DNA of 64,000 bases, from contig CALKVK010000035.1 of the NCBI GenBank assembly GCA_937996235.1, positions 1 to 64,000 on the forward strand, written 5' to 3'. The translations under genes were made by a program, and so were the position numbers. This stretch comes from an uncultured bacterium. GTDB taxonomy: Bacteria > Planctomycetota > JAJSAM01 > JAJVHW01. Below the pieces are notes generated by a model. The model saw only the letters and a program-made list of their open reading frames with translations, was not told where the DNA came from and did not search any database. How positions within the stretch are numbered: position 1 is the stretch's first letter; each line of letters opens with the position of its first letter. This document shows, one piece after another, positions 57,790 to 64,000 of the stretch.

Positions 57790-59084
57790 GCGCGCGGCGC
57801 CAGCCGCAGCCGCCCGGACCGCCCGGTGACGGTCCGCGCCTCGAGCGCGCGCCACCACGACTCCGGTCGTGCGCGCCGGCGCGTGCCGGCCCCGACCACG
57901 GCACGGCGGAGCGCGCCCTCCAGCCGCAGCCGCACGACGCCGCGCAGCTCTGCGCGTGCGGCGGACTCGCGCAGCAGCTCCGCCAGCACGCGCGGCAGCT
58001 CCGGGTGCGCGTCCGCCGCGCCGGACGTCGCGGCGGGCGGCGCGGGGCGGGGGCGCACGGGCCGGAACGCGCCGACGGTCCCGGGCGCGAGCGCCGGTCC
58101 CCAGCCCGCGACGTCGGCGAGCGCCCCCTCCGCATCCGCGGCGTCCTCGCTCACCCACGTCGCCCGCTTCGTCGCCGTCGGCGCGGCGCCGCTGCCGCGC
58201 GCGGCCGACCAGCCGTTCCGTGCGTGGTAGTAGAGGCCCGCCGGGCCGTCGGCACCGCCGCCGCGCGCGAGCACGAGCATGCGTCGCGGCGGCCGCGCCC
58301 ACGCGTCGCCCGTCGTCTCGAACGCGACCCACCCGGCGGGCGGGATCCACGCTTCACCCACGCGGTGGAACGTGCGGTCCAGCACGCGCTCTCCCGTGCC
58401 GCGGAGCACCGTCCCTCCCGCCCAGCGCGCGGGCACGCCGAGCCGGCGACAGACCGCGACGAACGCGAGCGTCGACTCGGTGCACGAGCCGCGGCCGTCG
58501 CGGAGCACGTCGCCGGCGGGGCGCCACGCGCCGTCGAGCTCGTACGCGACCTCCGCCTGCACGACGTCGCGGGCCGCCTCCGCGAGCGCACGCGGACCGC
58601 CGGCACCTCGGCACGCCCACGCCTCGGCCGCGGCCGCGACGACGGCGGGGTCGTCGAGCGTCAGCGCGGGATCGTCGGCCACGAGACGCGCCCCCGGCCG
58701 AGGGGACGCGTCGCTCGGCGGCCGCGACGGGAAGCGCACGTCCGCGATCCAGCCGGGCCGGACCGCCCGGCCCGGCGCGAGGTACGCGACGCGGACCGTG
58801 CCGACCCAGCCGCCGTCGGCAGCGCGGGAGAGCGTCCACGCGTGCGGGGAGAGGCGCAGGGAGGCGACCTGCTGCCCCGGCCCGTCCTCCGGCAGCGGGA
58901 ACGTCGCGACGACGTCGCGCAGCACGTGGCGGGTGCGGTTCTCGAGCACGTCCTCGAAGCGGACGACGAAGCGCTCGCTCCGAGGCTCCGCGCGCGGCGC
59001 CGCCGGAGACGGCGCGCGCCCGGCCTGCGTCAGCCCGCAGACGAGGGCGGAGGCGACCAGCAGGGCGGGCGCGGCGGGGCGCAC
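57732..59084 (-). CDS. Exported transglutaminase-like protein
   Basis: 450 aa from GTG 59084, with signal peptide or lipoprotein-like N-terminus (Cys16). The transglutaminase-like core has Cys201 (GRGSCTES), His240 (DRTFHRVGEAW) and, where Asp is usual, Glu256 (WVAFETT). Proteins of this type act as proteases or peptide-bond remodelling enzymes outside the cytoplasm. The region before the core is a beta domain (about 35-120); the C-terminal part is Arg-rich. The final residues come from sequence shared antisense with the HEAT-VWA gene, an unusual 58-bp convergent overlap. Confidence 0.65.
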   Translation of the reverse strand: MRPAAPALLVASALVCGLTQAGRAPSPAAPRAEPRSERFVVRFEDVLENRTRHVLRDVVATFPLPEDGPGQQVASLRLSPHAWTLSRAADGGWVGTVRVAYLAPGRAVRPGWIADVRFPSRPPSDASPRPGARLVADDPALTLDDPAVVAAAAEAWACRGAGGPRALAEAARDVVQAEVAYELDGAWRPAGDVLRDGRGSCTESTLAFVAVCRRLGVPARWAGGTVLRGTGERVLDRTFHRVGEAWIPPAGWVAFETTGDAWARPPRRMLVLARGGGADGPAGLYYHARNGWSAARGSGAAPTATKRATWVSEDAADAEGALADVAGWGPALAPGTVGAFRPVRPRPAPPAATSGAADAHPELPRVLAELLRESAARAELRGVVRLRLEGALRRAVVGAGTRRRARPESWWRALEARTVTGRSGRLRLAPRAYSSTCTNEPPVSSASSRR

Positions 59085-59217
59085 GCGACCAGTCTCTCGG
59101 AACGAGTCTCATTTCGAGAATCGCGGCCAAAGTTCCCGCGGGCGAGCGGCATTCCACCGGTCGGGGATGTTCCCCGCGCAGGACGGCGGCGCCGCGCGCG
59201 CCGGCGAGGGAGGTTCC

Positions 59218-59982
59218 ATGTCCATCGGGTGGGGAGGCCGCAGCGTGCGGCACCGGATCCGCGCCGCGGCGCTCGTCGCGCTGCTCGCGGCGGCGACGGC
59301 GGCCGAGGCCGGCACGATCACGTTCGACACGACGACCGGCGGCTCGCCGGCCACGAGCAGCGGCTCGGGCTACGGCAACGTCCGCACGTTCACGGTGGGC
59401 GGCGTCACGCTGACCGCGACCGCGTGGTCGATGTCGTCGATCTCGGCGACGACGCGCTCGAGCGCGTATCTCGGCATGTACGGCTCCGGCCTCGGCGTCA
59501 CCGACCGCTGGGAGAGCGGCAGCAACAACACGCACACCGTCGACAACTACGGGCAGTTCGACTTCGTGCAGATGCTGTTCAGCGAGGCGGTGGTCGTGAC
59601 CGCCGTCGAGATCACGCCGTACTACGTGAAGGAGCCGTCGCCGGACCAGATCGACCGCGACATCACGGTCAGCTTCGGCTCGTGGGACACGGCCGCGCGC
59701 ACGGACTACAAGGCGAGCAGCAGCACGAGCGCGATCACGCACGCGATCACCGACGGCGTGCTGAGCGACACCCTCAACGTCTTCGCCAACCTGTTCACGT
59801 CGACGTACCGCCTGAAGTACGACGGCTTCAAGATCACGAGCATCACCGTCGAGACGCTCGACCCGCCTCCCCCGCCGCCGCCGACCGTGGTGCCGCTGCC
59901 GCCGGCGGCGTTCCTCGGTCTCGGACTCCTCGGCGGTCTCGGCGCGCTCTCCGGGGCACGCCGCCGCCGCGCCCGCGGCTGA
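59218..59982 (+). CDS. PEP-CTERM-like exported protein
   Basis: 254 aa. Signal peptide (about 10-30), then a beta-rich, Ser/Thr-rich body (GTITFDTTTGGSPATSSGSGYG...). The C-terminus has the sorting-signal form: proline-rich PPPPPPTVVPLPPAA, a hydrophobic helix FLGLGLLGGLGAL and a basic end RRRRARG. VPLPxA-type motifs are a variant of the PEP-CTERM exosortase signal. No exosortase gene lies in the window. AGGGAGG precedes ATG 59218 by 5 nt. Confidence 0.7.
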   Translation: MSIGWGGRSVRHRIRAAALVALLAAATAAEAGTITFDTTTGGSPATSSGSGYGNVRTFTVGGVTLTATAWSMSSISATTRSSAYLGMYGSGLGVTDRWESGSNNTHTVDNYGQFDFVQMLFSEAVVVTAVEITPYYVKEPSPDQIDRDITVSFGSWDTAARTDYKASSSTSAITHAITDGVLSDTLNVFANLFTSTYRLKYDGFKITSITVETLDPPPPPPPTVVPLPPAAFLGLGLLGGLGALSGARRRRARG

Positions 59983-59986
59983 ACCG

Positions 59987-60069
59987 CACGCACCCCACAC
60001 CCCACGGCCCCGTCGGAACTCGTCCCCTCGCGGGACGGTCCGGCGGGGCCTCTCGATTGGTGGTGCGTG
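59987..60069. terminator. Long multi-part hairpin between convergent genes
   Basis: Three nested stems: CACGCACC (59987-59994) with GGTGCGTG (60062-60069); GGCCCCGTCGGA (60006-60017) with TCCGGCGGGGCC (60039-60050, one G-U pair); CGTCCC (60021-60026) with GGGACG (60032-60037). It starts 5 bp after the PEP-CTERM-like gene and precedes the stop of the antiporter gene, so it can serve both. The rest of the 145-bp gap shows nothing else. Confidence 0.6.
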
Positions 60070-60127
60070 ACGCGGCGCTGCGCGCGTGCCGCGCGTGCCG
60101 CGCGCCGGGCGAGACGCGTGCGCGCGG

Positions 60128-61618
60128 CTACCAGAACAGGACGAGCGACATGATCAGGAACAGCGGCACGAGGATCAGCACGCTGTACTTCATGTAGCCG
60201 AAGAACGAGGGCATCTTCACGCCCTCCTGCTCCGCGATCGACTTCACGAGGAAGTTCGGGCCGTTGCCGATGTAGGTGTTCGCGCCCATGAACACGGCGC
60301 CGCACGAGACGGCTTTCAGGAACACCTCGCAGATCGCCTGGCCGTCGGGGAGTTGCAGGAGGTCGCCGTGCGGCGGCGTCGAGATCGCCGTCTGGAAGAA
60401 CACGACGTACGTCGGGGCGTTGTCGAGGAACGACGACAGCAGGCCCGTCAGCCAGAAGAACTTCATCGGGCTGTCCACGCCCATGCTCGCGACGACGCCC
60501 TTGTCGTTCAGCACCTCGAGCGGCACCTGCATGGTGATGAAGATGCCGATGAAGAGGCACGCCACCTCGTTGATCGCGCCGAAGTCGAAGTTCACGCGCT
60601 GCCGCAGGCCCTTCGGCGTGAAGAGCGGCACGAAGTACGAGAGGCCGGCCAGCGTGAGCTGGAGCGCCTCGCGCAGGAACATCGGCGGCTTCCACTCCGT
60701 GCCCGGGAACGCCTTGCCCGGGTCGAGCGTCGCCACGCACAGCACCACGCCGAGGAGCAGCAGGAAGTTGAGCGCGCCGTTGATGCGCAGCGGCTCGACC
60801 TGCGTCTCGTCACGGACGATGTCCTTGACCGCCTCGGTGGCGTAGACGCGGCGGTCCCAGACGTAGTAGATGACGAGCAGCGCGCCGTTGACGATCAGGA
60901 ACTCCGGCCAGAGGTGCAGCGTCCACGTGAACGGCACGCCGCGCAGGTAGCCGAGGAAGAGCGGCGGGTCGCCGATCGGCAGCAGCAGGCCGCCGCAGTT
61001 GCACACCGCGAAGATGAAGAAGATGACGGTGTGCACGACCTTGTGGCGTTCGCGGTTCGTGCGCAGGAGCGGCCGGATCAGGAGCATCGCCGCGCCCGTC
61101 GTGCCGACGAAGCTGGCGAGCAGGCAGCCGATGCCGAGGAAGGTCGTGTTCGTGAGCGGCCGCGCCTTCAGGTCGCCCGTCAGCTCGATCCCGCCCGCGA
61201 TCGTGTAGAGCGAGAAGAGCAGCACGATGAACGGCACGAACTCGGCGATGACCGCGTGGTGCAGGACCGTGCCCATCGACGCGAGGGCGCTCTCGGCGCC
61301 GTGGAACATGCGCGCCGTGCCGTAGTACGCGAGCGTCACGACGGCCAGCACCACCGCGACGAGCAGCTTGTTCCTGTTCTGGTGCCACCAGTGCGCGGTC
61401 TTGTGGATCAGCGGCAGGACCGCGATGCACAGGAGCAGCAGCACGAACGGCGCGCTCGCGAGCGGCGCCGGCAGGCCGTGCCCCTCGCCGGAGCCGTGCG
61501 CCTCGCCTCCGGCGCCCTCCGCCAGCGCGGGCGCGGCGAACGCCGCGAGCGCGACCAGGGGCAGGACGAGGCGCATCGCGCCGCGTCGGAACGCGTGCGC
61601 GATCCCGGACGTGTGCAT
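60128..61618 (-). CDS. NhaD-like sodium:proton antiporter / citrate-transporter superfamily
   Basis: 496 aa, about 11-12 membrane helices after an N-terminal targeting segment (residues 15-35). Key regions are the first half's LLASFVGTTGAAMLLIRPLLR and VFFIFAVCNCGGLLLPIGDPPLFLGYL, and the second half's GLLSSFLDNAPTYVVFF and FMGANTYIGNGPNFLVKSIAE. These repeated discontinuous-helix motifs are those of ion-transporter superfamily members annotated as NhaD-type antiporters. It would export sodium in exchange for protons. ATG 61618 is supported by GGAGGAG 5 nt upstream. Confidence 0.85.
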   Translation of the reverse strand: MHTSGIAHAFRRGAMRLVLPLVALAAFAAPALAEGAGGEAHGSGEGHGLPAPLASAPFVLLLLCIAVLPLIHKTAHWWHQNRNKLLVAVVLAVVTLAYYGTARMFHGAESALASMGTVLHHAVIAEFVPFIVLLFSLYTIAGGIELTGDLKARPLTNTTFLGIGCLLASFVGTTGAAMLLIRPLLRTNRERHKVVHTVIFFIFAVCNCGGLLLPIGDPPLFLGYLRGVPFTWTLHLWPEFLIVNGALLVIYYVWDRRVYATEAVKDIVRDETQVEPLRINGALNFLLLLGVVLCVATLDPGKAFPGTEWKPPMFLREALQLTLAGLSYFVPLFTPKGLRQRVNFDFGAINEVACLFIGIFITMQVPLEVLNDKGVVASMGVDSPMKFFWLTGLLSSFLDNAPTYVVFFQTAISTPPHGDLLQLPDGQAICEVFLKAVSCGAVFMGANTYIGNGPNFLVKSIAEQEGVKMPSFFGYMKYSVLILVPLFLIMSLVLFW

Positions 61619-61744
61619 GGGGTCTCCTCCGTGCTTCGGCCGCCGCCGTCGTGAACAGAGCGGGCGGACCGAGGACGAAGCCGACGATTGTGCGGCGGCG
61701 AGGGCGGGGCGGCAAGCAGACGTGGCGGCGCGCGGCCCGCGCGC

Positions 61745-61750
61745 CAGAAT
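61745..61750 (+). promoter_or_regulatory. -10-like box (CAGAAT) before queC
   Basis: CAGAAT ends 6 nt before GTG 61757, the spacing seen at other leaderless-type starts. I saw no preQ1-riboswitch-like sequence in the 138-bp gap to the divergent antiporter gene. Confidence 0.35.
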
Positions 61751-61756
61751 GCCCCC

Positions 61757-62467
61757 GTGCCGGGAGCCTCGCCGTCCGCCGTCGCGCTCGTGTCGGGAGG
61801 CCTCGATTCGGCGGTCGCGGCGGCCTGCGTGCGGGCCGAGGGGCGCACCGTCCACGCGCTCTCGGCGGACTACGGGCAGCGCTGCCGTGCCGAGCTCGAC
61901 GCCGCCCGCGCGGTGGCCGCGGCGCTCGGGTGCGCGTCGCACCGCGTCGTCGCGGTCGACCTGCGCGCGCTCGGCGGCAGCGCCCTGACGAGCGAGGCCC
62001 CCGTGCCGCGCGACCGCAGCGACGCCGAGATCGGCGCCGGCGTGCCCGCCACGTACGTGCCCGCGCGGAACACCATCCTGCTCGCGCTCGGCCTCGGGCT
62101 GGCGGAGGTGGTCGGCGCCGAGGAGCTGGTGATCGGCGCCAACGCCGTGGACTACTCCGGCTACCCGGACTGCCGCGGGCCGTTCCTCGCGGCGTTCGAG
62201 CACCTGGCCGCACTCGCGACGGCCGCCGGCACCGAGCGCGGCGTGCGCTTCCGCGTGCGGGCGCCGCTGCTCGAGCTGACGAAGGCGGGGATCGTGCGCC
62301 GCGGCGCCGAGCTCGGTGCGCCGCTCGGCGCGACGATGTCGTGCTACGACCCCGTCCGCGATGCCGACGTCTTCACGCACTGCGGACGCTGCGACTCGTG
62401 CCGCCTGCGCCGCCGGGGGTTCGCGGAGGCGGGCGTGGCCGACCCGACGCGCTGGGCGCACGCGTGA
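61757..62467 (+). CDS. queC: 7-cyano-7-deazaguanine (preQ0) synthase
   Basis: 236 aa. Converts 7-carboxy-7-deazaguanine to preQ0 with ATP and ammonia, in the queuosine/7-deazaguanine pathway. The ATP pyrophosphatase P-loop SGGLDS is at residues 13-18; SADYGQRCRAEL, YVPARNTILLALGLGLAE and GANAVDYSGYPDCR are QueC hallmarks, and the zinc site is formed by SCYDP and HCGRCDSCRLRRRGF at the C-terminus. GTG 61757 is chosen because it directly precedes the P-loop strand and has a -10-like box 6 nt upstream. queE follows with a GTGA overlap. Confidence 0.95.
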   Translation: MPGASPSAVALVSGGLDSAVAAACVRAEGRTVHALSADYGQRCRAELDAARAVAAALGCASHRVVAVDLRALGGSALTSEAPVPRDRSDAEIGAGVPATYVPARNTILLALGLGLAEVVGAEELVIGANAVDYSGYPDCRGPFLAAFEHLAALATAAGTERGVRFRVRAPLLELTKAGIVRRGAELGAPLGATMSCYDPVRDADVFTHCGRCDSCRLRRRGFAEAGVADPTRWAHA

Positions 62468-63174
62468 GCACGGGAGCCTCCGCGCGCGACGCCGAGGTCG
62501 CCGCGACGCTGCCTGCGCCCGCGGCCGACTCGCTGCTCGTCACCGAGGTCTACGCGAGCGTGCAGGGCGAGAGCACGTTCGCCGGGCTGCCCTTCGTGCT
62601 GCTCCGCACCGCGCGCTGCAACCTGCGCTGCACCTGGTGCGACTCGGCGTTCACGTTCCGCGGCGGGACGCGGCGCGGCGTCGCCGAGCTGGTCGCGGAG
62701 GTGCTCGGCCACGGCCTGCGCCACGTGCTCGTGACCGGCGGCGAGCCGCTGCTCCAGCCCGCCGTCCTGCCGCTCCTCGCGCAGCTCTGCGACGCGGGGC
62801 TGACGGTGCTGCTCGAGACCGGCGGCTCGCTCGACGTGACGCCGGTGGACCCGCGCGTGCACCGCATCGTCGACGTGAAGTGCCCGGGCAGCGGCGAGGC
62901 GCAGCGCAACCTCTGGTCGAACCTCGCGGCGCTCGGCCCCCGCGACGAGCTGAAGTTCGTGGTCGCCGACCGCGCGGACTACGAGTGGTCGCGCGACGTG
63001 CTCGCGGCGCACCGCCCCGCCGAGCGCGGCGTCACGGTGCTCTTCTCCCCGGTCTGGGGCGATCCCGCGCTGCCCGGGAGCATCGCGGAGTGGCTCGTCG
63101 CCGACCGCCTCGAGGCGCGCCTGCAGGTGCAGCTTCACAAGCTGCTGTGGCCGGCGGACGCCCGCCGCCGGTAG
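62464..63174 (+). CDS. queE: 7-carboxy-7-deazaguanine synthase (radical SAM)
   Basis: 236 aa. Radical SAM enzyme that contracts 6-carboxytetrahydropterin to 7-carboxy-7-deazaguanine, the step before QueC. VYASVQGEST opens the fold; the iron-sulfur cluster motif is C52-NLR-C56-TW-C59 (CxxxCxxC); VTGGEPLLQP and DVKCPGSGE follow. GTG 62464 overlaps the queC stop, so the two pathway enzymes are co-translated. queD and folE are not in the window. Confidence 0.95.
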   Translation: MSTGASARDAEVAATLPAPAADSLLVTEVYASVQGESTFAGLPFVLLRTARCNLRCTWCDSAFTFRGGTRRGVAELVAEVLGHGLRHVLVTGGEPLLQPAVLPLLAQLCDAGLTVLLETGGSLDVTPVDPRVHRIVDVKCPGSGEAQRNLWSNLAALGPRDELKFVVADRADYEWSRDVLAAHRPAERGVTVLFSPVWGDPALPGSIAEWLVADRLEARLQVQLHKLLWPADARRR

Positions 63175-63686
63175 CGCACGCGCTCGACGCGCTCGAGGGT
63201 CTCGCGCGCGACCTCCTCGAACTCGCGCGGGTCCCACGCGGGGAACGCGACGTCGCCGCCGCCCGCCTCGGGCACGTACGTCAGCAGCAGCTCGTCGGCC
63301 CGCGGCAGCGCGAGCGCGTAGACCTCGCCGCCCCCGAGGACCGACACGACGGGCTCGCCCGGCAGCGCCGCGGCGAGTCGCGCCGCGAGCGCGAGCGCCT
63401 CGTCGAGCGACGCCGCCGCGTGCGCGCCCGGCCAGCGCGCACGCACGCCCTCGGGATCGCGCGAGAGCACCACCGTCTCGCGACCGGGGAGCAGCCGCCC
63501 GATCGAGTCGAGCGTGCGCCGCCCCATCAGGAGCACGGTGCCCGTGGTGGCCGCGCGGAACGCGCGCATGTCCTCCGGGTAGCGCCACGGGATGCCCCCG
63601 TCCTTCCCGATGGTGCCGTCGCGCGCGAGCCCTGCGACGAGCACGACGCGCGCCCGCGGCGCGTCACGGCCGGCGCCGCCGCTCAC
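63135..63686 (-). CDS. folA: Dihydrofolate reductase
   Basis: 183 aa. Reduces dihydrofolate to tetrahydrofolate with NADPH. Signature features: VAGLARDGTIGKDGGIPWRYPEDMRAFRAAT (about residues 16-46; Asp in the active-site PEDM), MGRRTLDSIGRLLPGRETVVLSR (about 54-76) and VLGGGEVYALALP (NADPH-binding GGxxxY, about 114-126). GTG 63686 overlaps the thyA stop (GTGA), the usual thyA-folA pairing. Its last 40 bp overlap the convergent end of queE. Confidence 0.95.
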   Translation of the reverse strand: MSGGAGRDAPRARVVLVAGLARDGTIGKDGGIPWRYPEDMRAFRAATTGTVLLMGRRTLDSIGRLLPGRETVVLSRDPEGVRARWPGAHAAASLDEALALAARLAAALPGEPVVSVLGGGEVYALALPRADELLLTYVPEAGGGDVAFPAWDPREFEEVARETLERVERVRYRRRASAGHSSL

Positions 63687-64000
63687 ACCGCCACGGCGAA
63701 GTCGATCTTCGGGTGCGGGTCGTAGCCGATCAGCTCGAAGTCCTCGAACGCGAGCTCGTCGAACGGCTTGTCGGCGATCTCGAGCGTCGGCAGGTCGCGC
63801 GGCTCGCGCTCGAGCTGCTCGAGCAGTCCGGGCACGTGGTCGTACTCGGCCATCGAGCCGTCGGGCTTCGCCGTGTAGACGTGCGCGTCGACGATGAAGT
63901 GGCTGAAGACGCCGGGCTCGAGCCCGACCTCCTGCGCGATCATCATCGTCAGCGCCGAGTACGCGGCGAGGTTGAACGGGATGCCGAGCGCCACGTCGCC
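63683..64000 (-). CDS. thyA: Thymidylate synthase, C-terminal part (runs off the window)
   Basis: The 105 residues visible are the C-terminus of thymidylate synthase: GDVALGIPFNLAAYSAL (dUMP-binding Asp and Asn), HFIVDAHVYTAK (the HxY pair that holds dUMP), LELEI-like DLPTLEIAD, and the conserved terminal IDFAVAV, where the C-terminal Val closes the active site. The catalytic Cys lies upstream, beyond the window edge. Makes dTMP from dUMP and methylenetetrahydrofolate; the product dihydrofolate is recycled by the coupled folA gene. Confidence 0.95.
   Translation of the reverse strand, partial: GDVALGIPFNLAAYSALTMMIAQEVGLEPGVFSHFIVDAHVYTAKPDGSMAEYDHVPGLLEQLEREPRDLPTLEIADKPFDELAFEDFELIGYDPHPKIDFAVAV

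Noticed and set aside
61619..61756. preQ1 riboswitch before queC.
   Set aside because: No preQ1-like pseudoknot sequence is visible, and the -10-like box leaves no room for a leader.
1..64000. tRNA or rRNA genes, including selC for the candidate selenoprotein.
   Set aside because: I saw no cloverleaf with the conserved GTTCGA-type arm or rRNA-like stretch outside coding regions. Without a covariance search this is only a visual negative.

Overview
The window is one very GC-rich (roughly 73-75% by eye) bacterial chromosome segment, densely coded on both strands with more than 50 genes and no rRNA, tRNA, CRISPR array, phage or insertion sequence that I could see. Outer-membrane and LPS-type genes (multiheme cytochrome plus beta-barrel, heptosyltransferase, Kdo/Waa-type kinases, MsbA-like exporter) indicate a Gram-negative cell. 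Exported HEAT/VWA proteins, a TIGR03790-type protein, a PEP-CTERM-like protein, an ECF sigma factor fused to a large exported region, and an MglA/roadblock cluster fit a planctomycete-like or neighbouring high-GC lineage. This placement is an inference at low to moderate confidence.

Layout. 1-6.3 kb: a lipid/isoprenoid-type methyltransferase, a cyclase-family lipoprotein, then a 14-heme cytochrome c coupled to a large outer-membrane barrel (an MtrA/MtrB-like electron conduit) and a small methyltransferase whose start codon lies in a perfect hairpin loop. 6.8-10 kb: a membrane-tethered ECF sigma factor fusion. 10-13 kb: an exported alpha/beta hydrolase and a metallopeptidase. 13-13.8 kb: a non-coding region with repeated, structured palindromic elements. 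13.8-17 kb: an SLC13-type transporter and a small operon of unknown function. 17-33 kb: cell-envelope glycan genes, with four GT4/GT2 glycosyltransferases, one GT9 heptosyltransferase, an ABC exporter, and LPS-type kinases including a double-kinase fusion. 33-35.5 kb: a DsbD-like thiol-disulfide reductase whose frame is interrupted by one TGA exactly where the first redox cysteine belongs, followed by a hairpin placed like a bacterial SECIS; I read it as a selenoprotein. 35.5-37 kb: ECF sigma/anti-sigma pair. 37-43 kb: a giant Ser/Thr kinase with an FHA partner. 43.6-50.2 kb: a DUF4388/TPR/PEGA/beta-propeller membrane protein, a TPR-roadblock protein, two stand-alone roadblock proteins and a tail-anchored MglA-like GTPase. 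50-60 kb: exported TIGR03790, HEAT-VWA, transglutaminase and PEP-CTERM-like proteins. 60-64 kb: an NhaD-like antiporter, queC-queE, folA and the 3' end of thyA.

Gene organisation. Many neighbouring genes overlap by 4 bp (ATGA, GTGA or TTGA), so operons are translationally coupled. At least twelve genes lack a ribosome-binding site and instead carry a TANNNT-like or nATACT -10 box 6-9 nt before the start codon, which suggests leaderless transcripts. Intergenic regions carry palindromes bounded by GGGGAC/GTCCCC. The most notable items are the candidate selenoprotein DsbD with its SECIS-like hairpin, the GTPase/roadblock cluster, the pair of structured repeats with compensatory changes, and the sigma factor fused to a membrane segment and eight carboxypeptidase-regulatory-like repeats.
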